The translations under genes and the position numbers were made by a program. From contig CAZDOD010000167.1 of assembly GCA_964506935.1 (NCBI GenBank), forward strand, positions 1-6,124: a DNA stretch of 6,124 nt, read 5' to 3'. The notes under the pieces were generated by a model, which was given only the letters and a program-made list of their open reading frames with translations, was not told the DNA's origin and did not search any database. Source of the stretch: CAZDOD01 sp964506935 (GTDB lineage: Bacteria > Desulfobacterota > Zymogenia > Zymogenales > Zymogenaceae). This document shows, piece after piece, positions 1 to 6,124 of this stretch. Within the stretch, counting starts at the first letter, position 1, and the number at the start of each line of letters is the position of its first letter.

Positions 1-76
1 CCCCAACTGCAGCCGTATGATATACTGGCATGAAGAGGTCGAAGAGAAGACGCAGGGAGGGGCAAAGGGGGCATGA
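1..76 (+). CDS. C4-type zinc-ribbon protein, C-terminal end only
   Basis: Only the last 24 codons are in the window, read from base 2 and ending in TGA at 74-76. The visible residues begin PNCSRMIYWHEEVEE. Base 1 is a C, which fits the third base of a Cys codon, so the segment would be the second CxxC knuckle (C-P-N-C) followed by the aromatic R-M-I-Y-W strand. That ending is typical of the DUF164/C4-type zinc-ribbon family, whose members are a long coiled coil followed by a zinc ribbon. The coiled coil would lie upstream and cannot be checked here. The stop overlaps the next start as ATGA, so the two genes are probably co-transcribed and translationally coupled. Proteins of this family often sit next to an RNase HI gene, which supports the call. 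Their exact role is uncertain; nucleic-acid binding has been suggested. Confidence 0.68.
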   Translation, partial: PNCSRMIYWHEEVEEKTQGGAKGA

Positions 77-642
77 GTGAGATTGAAAAGAAAAGGGAGG
101 CCAAAAAGCTCCTCATCAGCATGACCGAAGATGGTGTGTTGAATGAACTAGAGAAAAAGATACCAGATAAGAAAAAAGAGAAGATAAGGGATCTCCTCCT
201 GTTCAGTGCATCAATCCTCTATCCCGATCCAGCCGAAAAAGATTGCGAGTACCTGCTTTATGTTGATGGCGCCTCGATCGGAAATCCGGGTCCATCCGGC
301 ATAGGGGCAGTAATCAAGGACGAAAAAGGGAAGACCATAGGAGAGATCTCCCAATACATTGGAACCGCCACCAATAACGTCGCGGAGTATAGTGCACTAA
401 CATCGGGGCTAAAAGCTGCAAAAGAATTGGGCGCCGATAAAATAAAGATACTGACCGACTCCGAACTCATGGTAAAGCAGATTGAGGGAAGCTGGCGGGT
501 CAAAGACAAAAAGCTCAAAGACCTCAAGAAGAAGGCCGATAAAATCCTCGACTCCTTCTCGAGCTATAAAATCATCCATATCAACCGTGAAAAAAACCGG
601 GAGGCGGATAGACTAGCAAAGCGTGGCGCCGAATCGGATTGA
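73..642 (+). CDS. rnhA: Ribonuclease HI family protein
   Basis: This enzyme cleaves the RNA strand of RNA-DNA hybrids, such as R-loops and replication primers, in the cytoplasm. The RNase H fold spans about residues 58-186 of 189. All four catalytic acidic positions are visible: Asp65 in YVDGAS, Glu105 in NVAEYSAL, Asp129 in LTDSEL and Asp179 in NREADRLAK. The NPGPSGIG turn after the first strand and the His169-I-N-R-E-K-N motif are typical of the archaeal/B. subtilis-like RNase HI branch rather than the E. coli form. Residues 1-55 are a charged, lysine-rich helical extension without the aromatic motif of a hybrid-binding domain. The ATG at 73 overlaps the upstream stop (ATGA). G-rich Shine-Dalgarno-like sequence lies at 54-62 and 66-71, so coupling may help initiation. 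The family call is firm; the function of the extension is unknown. Confidence 0.93.
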   Translation: MSEIEKKREAKKLLISMTEDGVLNELEKKIPDKKKEKIRDLLLFSASILYPDPAEKDCEYLLYVDGASIGNPGPSGIGAVIKDEKGKTIGEISQYIGTATNNVAEYSALTSGLKAAKELGADKIKILTDSELMVKQIEGSWRVKDKKLKDLKKKADKILDSFSSYKIIHINREKNREADRLAKRGAESD

Positions 643-841
643 AGATCGGGCGTATTGAGTCGGAAGGATGATTTTCGAAATCTCTGCTATTAACAAATTG
701 AGATGACATGAAATCTCTATCTGATTATTTAATTGACTTCACCTCATATAGATAAATAGATTAGTCCTCAATCTTTTAAAAAACACCATTTTATCATCCC
801 AATTTTACTAAAAAATCATATTACGAATGTTATATTTATGG
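643..841. other. AT-rich intergenic region upstream of rnpB
   Basis: No coding frame is convincing here. It contains two copies of GAAATCTCT (677-685 and 710-718), a small inverted repeat GATTT/AAATC (670-682) and GAGAT/ATCTC arms (700-704 and 713-717). None has a T tract that would make a clear terminator for the RNase HI gene. The AT-richness just before 842 could act as an upstream (UP) element for the strong rnpB promoter, which is an inference from composition only. Confidence 0.4.
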
Positions 842-870
842 GTGACAGTAACCTGTTAGTCTGCTATAAT
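842..870 (+). promoter_or_regulatory. Sigma70-type promoter of rnpB
   Basis: The -35 is GTGACA (842-847, 5 of 6 to consensus). After a 17-base spacer comes a perfect -10, TATAAT (865-870), preceded by TG one base upstream (862-863), an extended -10. Transcription would start about 6-7 bases later, at 876-877, exactly where the P1 helix of the RNase P RNA begins. The agreement between promoter geometry and RNA 5' end makes this a strong call. Confidence 0.87.
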
Positions 871-876
871 TTTTTG

Positions 877-1299
877 GCCGAAGTGGGCAGGGCGGTCGCC
901 GGTGATTCTTTAAAGTTTCACGGGAGGAAAGTCCGAGCTCCACAGGGCGGGGTGCCGGGTAACTCCCGGTGGGGGTAACCCTAAGGAAAGTGCCACAGAA
1001 AATATACCGCCGTGCACATTTTACCTTACGTCGATTACTCGGCGATAGTTAAAATTGCCCGGTAAGGGTGAAAAGGTGAGGTAAGAGCTCACCGCGGTTC
1101 GGGTAACCGGGCCGGCATGGTAAACCCCACCCGGAGCAAGACCAAATAGGGAGGCGATATCCCAGCATGGGATGAAAGGACTGCCCGTCCCAGCCTCCGG
1201 GTAGGTCGCTCGAGGCCTGGGGAGACCCAGGCCCTAGATGAATGATCGCCGCCCCATATCAATTGGGGAACAGAACTCGGCTTACGGCCCGCTTCGGCA
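877..1299 (+). ncRNA. rnpB: RNase P RNA, bacterial class A
   Basis: This is the catalytic RNA of RNase P, which with the RnpA protein cuts the 5' leader from pre-tRNAs. The universally conserved blocks are present in order: GAGGAAAGTCCGAGCTCC (about 923-940), the CACAGAAAATATACCGCC block (993-1010), GGTAAGGGTGAAAAGGT (about 1061-1077), GTAAACCCCACCCGGAGCAAG (about 1120-1140), TAGATGAATGATCG (about 1235-1248) and ACAGAACTCGGCTTAC (about 1270-1285). P1 closes the molecule: 877-888 pairs with 1287-1298, with one G-U pair. The length of about 423 nt is normal for class A. The 3' end is followed by a run of six T (1300-1305), but there is no local strong hairpin, so the 3' end may form by processing or by termination aided by P1. 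P9 (around 1018-1058) is longer and more AU-rich than in E. coli. Confidence 0.97.
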
Positions 1300-1310
1300 T
1301 TTTTTAATTT

Positions 1311-1315
1311 GGAGG
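1311..1315 (+). promoter_or_regulatory. Shine-Dalgarno site that sets the start at 1321
   Basis: GGAGG lies five bases before ATG 1321. It falls 12 bases after the RNase P RNA end. An in-frame TTG at 1309 would place this site inside the coding sequence and has no Shine-Dalgarno sequence of its own, so ATG 1321 is preferred. Confidence 0.8.
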
Positions 1316-1320
1316 TTTTT

Positions 1321-4300
1321 ATGAAAAAAATATCCAAGTTACTTTTCTACCTTATCATAATCACCGTTGCAATATTCTTTATAAAGGTATCTCTTGTACC
1401 GAGGATTCCCTTAATCGGAAAGAAAACCGAAAGCAAGGTCTATGTCGCCCTCGGTTATCACACAAACCTCTATCACTCATACAGGATCGACACAAACGAC
1501 GAGGCCGGATTCGGAAAAGACATCCGGATCATAAGAAAGATCATCAAGACCATGGACGAATACAACGAGATGGGGTCCAATGTCTGTGGCGTGTGGGACA
1601 TCGAAAACCTCTTTTCCCTCGAGGAAATCCTGCCGGTTTATGCGCCCGACATCATAGAGGACATCAAACGCAGGGTAAATGAGGGGCGGGACGAGGTAAT
1701 CATAATGTCATATAACAACAGCCTCGCCTCGGCAATGACCGAAGAGGAGTTTAAAGACTCCATAACAAGGGCCATAACTAATCCCTCGGGCAGCGGTCTC
1801 TTGGATATCTTCGGTGAATACTCGCCGATCGTCCGCCCCCAGGAGATGATGACGACACCCGGANNNNNNNNNNACCCGGAATTTTCGGGCTGTATAAGGA
1901 CCTCGGGATCGATACGGTCGTGCTCTATTACAGCGCCATAACATTCGACGCAATAAGGGTCTTCCTTCGCCCCCTGTCGCTCTATGAGGCACACAATCCC
2001 CTGACCTACAAAAACGCCGATACAGGAGAGGAGATCACGGTCATTCCCACCTACAATCACGGTGACATGGCCGAAAACGTATCGATCACAAAATGGGCAA
2101 GAGACCTCCACAGAAAACAGCTGAGGGGGAAGATTGAAGGCGATGTCCTTATATCAATCAACGTCGACGCCGATGATTCCTACTGGTACGGCTACACCTT
2201 TCCGGCCTATCTCGCATGGCTTCCGAACACGGGTGGCCTGTCACAGATAATTGAAGAGGTCGACGCCCTCGACTACGCAGAATTCACGACACTCAGTAAA
2301 TATATAGAGACGCACGAGCCCGTTGCTGAAATAACCTTCGGCCAGGATACCGCCGACGGTAACTTCGACGGATACGACTCATGGGCACAAAAATCGAACA
2401 GCCACGAATACTGGACGACCGTCATGGAGGACAGGTGGAACCACGATGCCACAAAACTCGCCTACAAAGCTTTGGGGACCGAAGAAATCCCCCCGCAAGA
2501 TAGATTTAACCTCTCCCGCTCCTACGAGCTCCGCCTGAGGCTCCTCTCCACGACGAATTTCGGCATGGCCGCCCCTTTTCTCGCAAAAAACAGGGAAAAG
2601 GCGGCGGAAGAGATAATAGATGAGATGCTCACTCTCTCGAGGGAGGCTTGGGGAAATGCACGGGATTCTCTCGCGGAAAAAATAGGTTCTCTGAATCCCC
2701 CTCCCCCACCGGTACAGGGGATGAATTTCATTGACAGCTTTATGGTTCTTTCAAAAACAGAGGATTCGGGAAAAACCGACTTCGCCACCGTGACATTCGA
2801 CCTCTCCGGCCTCTCGATAAGCAACAGGGGATTCTACATTTTGGGACCTGATGGGAGTGTAACCGTCCCATTCATTATCGAGGAAGAACGAGACGAAGAA
2901 AACAACATAACGACATTAAAACTATTCATATCAGGCCTTTTGAGTGACTCCACCTATTTCCTATTCGGGGGCCCTCCGGAGCTTTATCCGAGACCGGAGT
3001 TTGAGACCACGGCGGGCGCCGGAATACTGAGGAATAAAAACGTAAAGATCGAGATAACCAACGACGGAAGTATTGAGGGGATATATTTCGATGACACCAA
3101 ACGCCTCGAAAGCGGCAGCCTAAGCCCTAAGGTGGTCTACATAAAGGGGGAAGACGAGATAGAGCTTTTACCCCGAAGGTTCGATGTTGAAATCGAGAGG
3201 AACGGTAACGCCGGCGTCGCCTGTATGAGGTTCTTCGGCGATTTCGACATCCCTGAGATCGAGGGAGGAAAATCGGGCTATGTCGATTACCGCCTGACTC
3301 TTCTCGATGGCGTTCCGTATCTATTTTTCAAAGGTGAGATTACCTATCCCGAAACCCCAAGAAAAGACCTCATGGGGATAGGGAGCCCCCCCGAGCTCAG
3401 GAGGAGGATCGACAGGGGATGGTATGAAACCACACCGGCGGAGTTGATCCTCTCATCCGAGGCGACCAGAAAATCGCCATTTAAGGTGTTCAAGAGAAAT
3501 TTTCTCGGTATAGAGTCATCCTATCTCATCGACTATTTCAAGCACTCGGATGAGAATCTCAACCTTTCCTCGATAAATAACCATATCACAAACGGTTACG
3601 TCGCCGCTGTCGGCGATAATGGAGGCATCGCCCTTGCGATGGACAACAAGGTCTTGTCAAATTTTGCCTTCTGTCCGATGAAAATGACATACAGAGCGGG
3701 AGACGACAAATTTTCCCTTAAGCTGAATCCGTTTGGTGCCTATTTTGGCCCGCAATATTATCAGCCCACATGGGGAGATCGGGCGGGATTCGATGTCGCA
3801 ATAATGTCGGGGCAGCAGTATTACAGCTCTGCCCCTACTTACAACGGTTATTCTGGGAGGTTCTCGCTTTTGATAGCGTTTTTCGACGGGGATGAGATCC
3901 CCGACAAGACCAAGGCCGACCTTGTCGCCTTTTCCGAGCCGCCCGTTATTGTCACCGGCGGAAGGATCAGTGTCGTCGAAAGGGAGACCTATGATGATCC
4001 CCCGTCGGCCCCTGAAGGTGTTGTCTATGCCACCGACGGAACCAAGCACTATATCCTGTGGGATGAGGCCAAGGGAAAACCTCTGCGATATAAGGTCTAT
4101 CTCGGAAAAGAGCCGGGCAAATATGATGAGGTCTTCGAGACCGAAGATACCTCTTTTTCGCTCTCAGACCTTACCGAAAATGCAACATACTACGCATCTG
4201 TGACGTCCATATTCGATGATGGAACGGAGCTAGGACCCGAAGGTGAGATATCTTTTATGGCGGAGGAGACCACCGGTGGTGCGGGTGGATTGTCGCTCCC

Positions 4301-4355
4301 CATCTCCCTCCAGCTAAGAGTCCTCTGGGCGGGTATCATGGCACTGATAGATTAG
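1321..4355 (+). CDS. Membrane-anchored GH38-like glycoside hydrolase with FN3 domain, broken by an assembly gap
   Basis: Coding runs in one frame from 1321 to 1863 and, after the N gap, in another frame to TAG at 4353-4355. Joining 1863 to 1881 gives one 1005-residue protein (numbering used here). Residues 7-22 are a hydrophobic signal anchor after MKKISK, so the rest should be outside the cytoplasm. Residues 38 to about 350 look like the (beta/alpha) barrel of the GH38/GH57 glycoside hydrolase/deacetylase superfamily: GYHTNLYHSYR (45-55), D93-I-E-N, RPQEMM (172-177), NVDADDSYWYG (275-285) and GQDTADGNFDGYDSW (335-349). Residues about 562-860 resemble the GH38 C-terminal beta domain, beginning LRNKNVKIEITNDGSIEGIYFDD. 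Residues 888-977 form a fibronectin type III domain. A glycine-rich linker and hydrophobic tail end the protein. I cannot assign the catalytic nucleophile or substrate; alpha-mannosidase-like activity is possible but unproven. GH57 is the main alternative. The start lies 21 bases after rnpB, and no separate promoter is evident. Confidence 0.72.
1857..1880 (+). other. Scaffold gap flanked by a 7-base duplicated overlap
   Basis: Ten N occupy 1864-1873. The seven bases before the gap (ACCCGGA, 1857-1863) are identical to the seven after it (1874-1880). The reading frame is phase 1 before and phase 3 after. Merging the two copies and removing the N joins codon GGA (1861-1863) to ATT (1881-1883) exactly in frame, giving TTPGIFGLYKDLG. 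The simplest reading is two contigs that overlap by 7 bases and were joined with a fixed-size gap. A true insertion of unknown length cannot be excluded, but it would need to be 2 modulo 3 bases long. Confidence 0.85.
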
Positions 4356-4422
4356 GGGCTTTCAGAAAGTTGATCTCATTTTCATAAATAAAGGGGACAG
4401 GATAAAATTACCATAAAATTTG

Positions 4423-4454
4423 AGAGGCCGAATCTCGCATTCGGCCTCTTTTTT
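4423..4454 (+). terminator. Rho-independent terminator between convergent genes
   Basis: A perfect 10-bp stem, AGAGGCCGAA (4423-4432) with TTCGGCCTCT (4440-4449), has a 7-base loop and is followed by a T run (4449-4454). It lies 68 bases after the GH38-like gene. The minus-strand gene ends at 4453, inside the T run, so read the other way the same hairpin is followed by a weaker U stretch (from AAATTTTA). It can plausibly serve both convergent genes. Confidence 0.9.
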
Positions 4455-5322
4455 ATTTTATTCCTAAAAGCCTCTTTGCGTTACTCCCTAGAATCTTATT
4501 CCTGAACTCATCAGAGATATCGACCGCACCTAATGCATCTATGGTTTCCTTGAAGCCCTTTATCGGATTGTCGGTCGCAAAAAGCACCTTCCCCTCGGCG
4601 TTGTATTTGGTGTAGGCATCCCATGGAAAGTAATTATATAGGTCGATATAGGCCGAGATATCGATATATACATTCGGGTGCCTCACCACGAGAGACCACG
4701 CCTCGAGTGGCCACGGGATCCCGCAGTGTCCCATGACGATTTTTAGCTCCGGGTATCTTAAGGCAACGGGCTCTATCAACATCGGGCTCCCGAGGCGCGC
4801 ATCCGATCCCGGTGTGGATAGCTGATGTGCGGTGTGCGTCCAGACGATGATATCGAGCTCCATCGCCTTTTCCCATAATGGGTAAAATCTCGGATCCGAG
4901 AAGTCGAATAGCTGCATCGGGGGGACGAGCTTCAGCCCCCTGCATCCCAGGTTACGGACGGCGTGATCCAATCGGTCAACAGCCGTGATCCCCATCGATG
5001 GGTCGACGGATGCGAATGGGATAAACCTTTCAGGATATTTCGAGGCCATCTGAGAAACATCCTCGTTAGTTACAGCGATCACACCGTGTGCGGTAGTGTA
5101 ATCGGCGGAAACTATTACCGCCTTATCCACCTTCGCCTCGTCCATATCGGCAATGATTCCTTCGAGGCTCCTCTTTGTAAAAACCCACTCCAGCATTGCG
5201 GTGATATTTTTAAATCGCTCCTTGTCGACCATATCGCCGTAGAGCCTTTCGGCCGCCTCGGAATAATTAGGGATCACCGTGGCCTCTTTGCAAAAAGGAT
5301 GAATGTGCATATCGATTATCAT
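4453..5322 (-). CDS. Metal-dependent amidohydrolase (Amidohydro_2 family)
   Basis: A 289-residue cytoplasmic TIM-barrel hydrolase or decarboxylase of the PF04909 (ACMSD/gamma-resorcylate decarboxylase-like) group. The metal-site residues are visible in order: His6 and His8 in MIIDMHIHP, His163 in IIVWTHTAHQ (His166 nearby), His199 in KIVMGHCG, and Asp251 in VLFATDNPI. The strand motif RGLKLVPP (128-135) precedes FSDPRFYPLWEKAMEL, which is characteristic of these proteins. The length matches the family. No signal peptide is present. The start ATG (5322-5320) has a G-rich Shine-Dalgarno sequence, GGGGGA, about 6 bases upstream and a strong promoter whose start site would be about 30 bases upstream. 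The gene is convergent with the GH38-like gene and divergent from the esterase gene. The family call is secure, but members act on many substrates by hydrolysis or decarboxylation and the substrate cannot be read from the sequence. Confidence 0.9.
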   Translation of the reverse strand: MIIDMHIHPFCKEATVIPNYSEAAERLYGDMVDKERFKNITAMLEWVFTKRSLEGIIADMDEAKVDKAVIVSADYTTAHGVIAVTNEDVSQMASKYPERFIPFASVDPSMGITAVDRLDHAVRNLGCRGLKLVPPMQLFDFSDPRFYPLWEKAMELDIIVWTHTAHQLSTPGSDARLGSPMLIEPVALRYPELKIVMGHCGIPWPLEAWSLVVRHPNVYIDISAYIDLYNYFPWDAYTKYNAEGKVLFATDNPIKGFKETIDALGAVDISDEFRNKILGSNAKRLLGIK

Positions 5323-5358
5323 TATTATCCCCCACTTTAAATACTATTTTTGAATTAA

Positions 5359-5387
5359 ATTATAGGTGTTATAACCTTTCTTTTCAA
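5359..5387 (-). promoter_or_regulatory. Sigma70 promoter of the amidohydrolase gene
   Basis: Read on the minus strand, the -35 is TTGAAA (5387-5382, 5 of 6), the spacer is 17 bases and the -10 is a perfect TATAAT (5364-5359). The expected start near 5352 gives a leader of about 30 bases. The spacer carries TGTTATAACCT (5367-5377, plus-strand reading), which recurs in the opposing promoter. Confidence 0.8.
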
Positions 5388-5417
5388 CTCTAAATGCAAA
5401 GAAATCTATTGACTTTT

Positions 5418-5445
5418 TTTACATTTGTTATAGCCTATATATAAG
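5418..5445 (+). promoter_or_regulatory. Probable sigma70 promoter of the esterase gene
   Basis: The -35 is TTTACA (5418-5423, 5 of 6), the spacer is 16 bases and the -10 is TATAAG (5440-5445, 5 of 6). It would give a leader of about 75 bases before ATG 5527. An alternative -35, TTGACT (5409-5414), has no -10 at a good distance. The region is AT-rich, so the exact hexamers are less certain than those of the opposing promoter. The spacer holds TGTTATAGCCT (5426-5436), a near copy of the element in the amidohydrolase promoter. Confidence 0.55.
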
Positions 5446-5526
5446 CTGTCTTTCAGTTTATTGAATATATACTGGAAGAGGCCACAAATGAAGGCCTAAA
5501 TAGTAATATTTCAGAGGAGAATCACT

Positions 5527-6124
5527 ATGTCAAAAGAAAAAGAGCCCTTAATAAAAAAGGCCTTGAGAATCTCATTTTTAGTCTTGATCATACTCCTATT
5601 TACTATTTCCCTGCTTTTTTTATACGGATGGACAAAGCGTCCCGTCCCCCTCCCCTCCTCGCTCATAAATCTCGGTGCACCCTGGGAAGATCAAAGGCCC
5701 GTATATGACGGGGCGGGAAAATTGATCCTCCATATGTCCGAAGAGGAGCTTATCCCAAAAGGCTCATCTGTAGAAAAAAAAGACCCTTTCTACAGCAAAA
5801 TCCTCGGCGAGGATAGGCCGATTATCGTCTATCTACCAGAGGGATACGATAATACAGGAGAGCCCTATCCTGTAATATTCGCCTTTCACGGCTTTGCGAG
5901 CAGGCCCCAGTCGTGGGTGAATATCCTCATCGATCCCCTCGAAGAGGCGATATCAAACGGCTCAATCCCCCCCGTTATCGTCGTATTTGTTGATTTTTCT
6001 ATCTCGGGAAACGGAACCGACAACCCCGACACACCATATGACGATAGGGGCGGTAGCTGGTATATCAACAGCAACCTCGGGCGCTTTGAAGACCACTTCT
6101 TCAGGGAGATCGTGCCTTTTATCT
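5527..6124 (+). CDS. Membrane-anchored putative esterase (PF00756-like alpha/beta hydrolase), 3' end outside window
   Basis: The frame is open from ATG 5527 to the window end, giving 199 complete codons. AGAGGAGA (5513-5520) is a good Shine-Dalgarno sequence, with its GGAG core 7 bases before the ATG. Residues 1-14 are lysine-rich and residues 15-34 are strongly hydrophobic (SFLVLIILLFTISLLFLYGW), a signal anchor that would place the rest outside the cytoplasm. From about residue 98 the protein matches the esterase D/enterochelin-esterase-like family: RPIIVYLPEGYDN, then FAFHGFASRPQSW with His121-Gly122 at the oxyanion position, then GGSWYINSNLGRFEDHFFREIVPFI (175-199). The S-W-Y-x-N-S and R-[FY]-E-D signatures normally come just before the G-x-S-x-G nucleophile elbow, which falls past the window end along with the catalytic Asp/Glu and His. 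The likely activity is hydrolysis or acyl transfer on an ester, possibly an acylated glycan; the substrate is unknown. Confidence 0.87.
   Translation, partial: MSKEKEPLIKKALRISFLVLIILLFTISLLFLYGWTKRPVPLPSSLINLGAPWEDQRPVYDGAGKLILHMSEEELIPKGSSVEKKDPFYSKILGEDRPIIVYLPEGYDNTGEPYPVIFAFHGFASRPQSWVNILIDPLEEAISNGSIPPVIVVFVDFSISGNGTDNPDTPYDDRGGSWYINSNLGRFEDHFFREIVPFI

Noticed and set aside
258..527. Minus-strand frame opposite RNase HI
   Set aside because: It is an antisense shadow of a gene with all catalytic motifs intact.
733..760. TTGACT at 733-738 as a second promoter upstream of rnpB
   Set aside because: No acceptable -10 lies 15-19 bases downstream, while the promoter at 842-870 fits the RNA 5' end exactly.
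1089..1337. Minus-strand frame of 82 codons
   Set aside because: It lies over the RNase P RNA and has no protein-like features.
1864..1873. Genuine frameshift or pseudogene in the GH38-like gene
   Set aside because: The phase change coincides exactly with the N run, and merging the 7-base flanking repeat restores the frame.
1309..1941. Reading frame from TTG 1309 to a stop at 1941 as a complete protein
   Set aside because: The TTG start would put the Shine-Dalgarno GGAGG inside the gene, and the part after the N run is in the wrong frame because of the gap.
1638..2111. Minus-strand frames across the N gap (also 1708-1992)
   Set aside because: They are antisense to the GH38-like gene, read through the N bases, and show no recognisable motif.
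3657..4203. Shadow frames 3657-4049 on the minus strand and 3892-4203 on the plus strand
   Set aside because: Both overlap the beta and FN3 domains of the GH38-like gene in other frames, and their composition is not protein-like.
1920..4355. Separate gene starting at GTG 1920
   Set aside because: The same frame continues upstream to the gap without a stop, and no ribosome site precedes 1920. It is the 3' part of the gene that starts at 1321.
4963..5340. Plus-strand frame opposite the amidohydrolase (and 4634-4945 on the minus strand in another frame)
   Set aside because: The amidohydrolase frame has the full set of metal ligands, a promoter and a terminator, so these are shadows.
5886..6074. 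Minus-strand frame of 62 codons inside the esterase gene
   Set aside because: It is antisense to clear esterase motifs and has no ribosome site.

Overview
This looks like a bacterial chromosomal fragment, probably from a metagenome-assembled genome. A 10-N scaffold gap sits at 1864-1873, and two genes run off the ends. The bacterial class A RNase P RNA, the sigma70-type promoters and the Shine-Dalgarno sequences all indicate a bacterium. The order C4 zinc-ribbon gene, RNase HI gene, rnpB occurs, as far as I recall, in several bacterial lineages, so it does not fix a phylum. I would not name a genus.

Layout. Positions 1-642 hold the last codons of a probable C4-type zinc-ribbon protein. It overlaps the start of a 189-residue RNase HI by ATGA. 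An AT-rich stretch of about 230 bases follows and ends in a strong extended -10 promoter. That promoter drives the RNase P RNA (877-1299). The start codon of a large membrane-anchored, GH38-like glycoside hydrolase (1321-4355) lies only 21 bases after the RNA ends. The N gap breaks this gene, but a 7-base repeat on both sides of the gap shows how the frame closes to give one 1005-residue protein. A hairpin terminator at 4423-4454 separates it from a convergent metal-dependent amidohydrolase on the minus strand (5322-4453). Divergent from that, at 5527, starts a membrane-anchored alpha/beta-hydrolase esterase of the PF00756 type, cut by the window end before its catalytic serine.

How the genes fit together. 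The left part is RNA housekeeping: R-loop/RNA-DNA hybrid removal and tRNA 5' maturation. The right part looks like extracytoplasmic carbohydrate or ester processing. Both the GH38-like protein and the esterase start with a single hydrophobic anchor and should face the periplasm or outside. The amidohydrolase has no signal peptide and is cytoplasmic. The amidohydrolase and esterase genes share a 200-base divergent control region. A near-identical 11-base element lies inside the -35/-10 spacer of each predicted promoter, which suggests one regulator may control both.

I see no CRISPR array, tRNA, complete mobile element, toxin-antitoxin pair or defence system. The most unusual points are the repairable assembly gap, the multidomain architecture and glycine-rich/hydrophobic tail of the GH38-like protein, and the shared promoter element.
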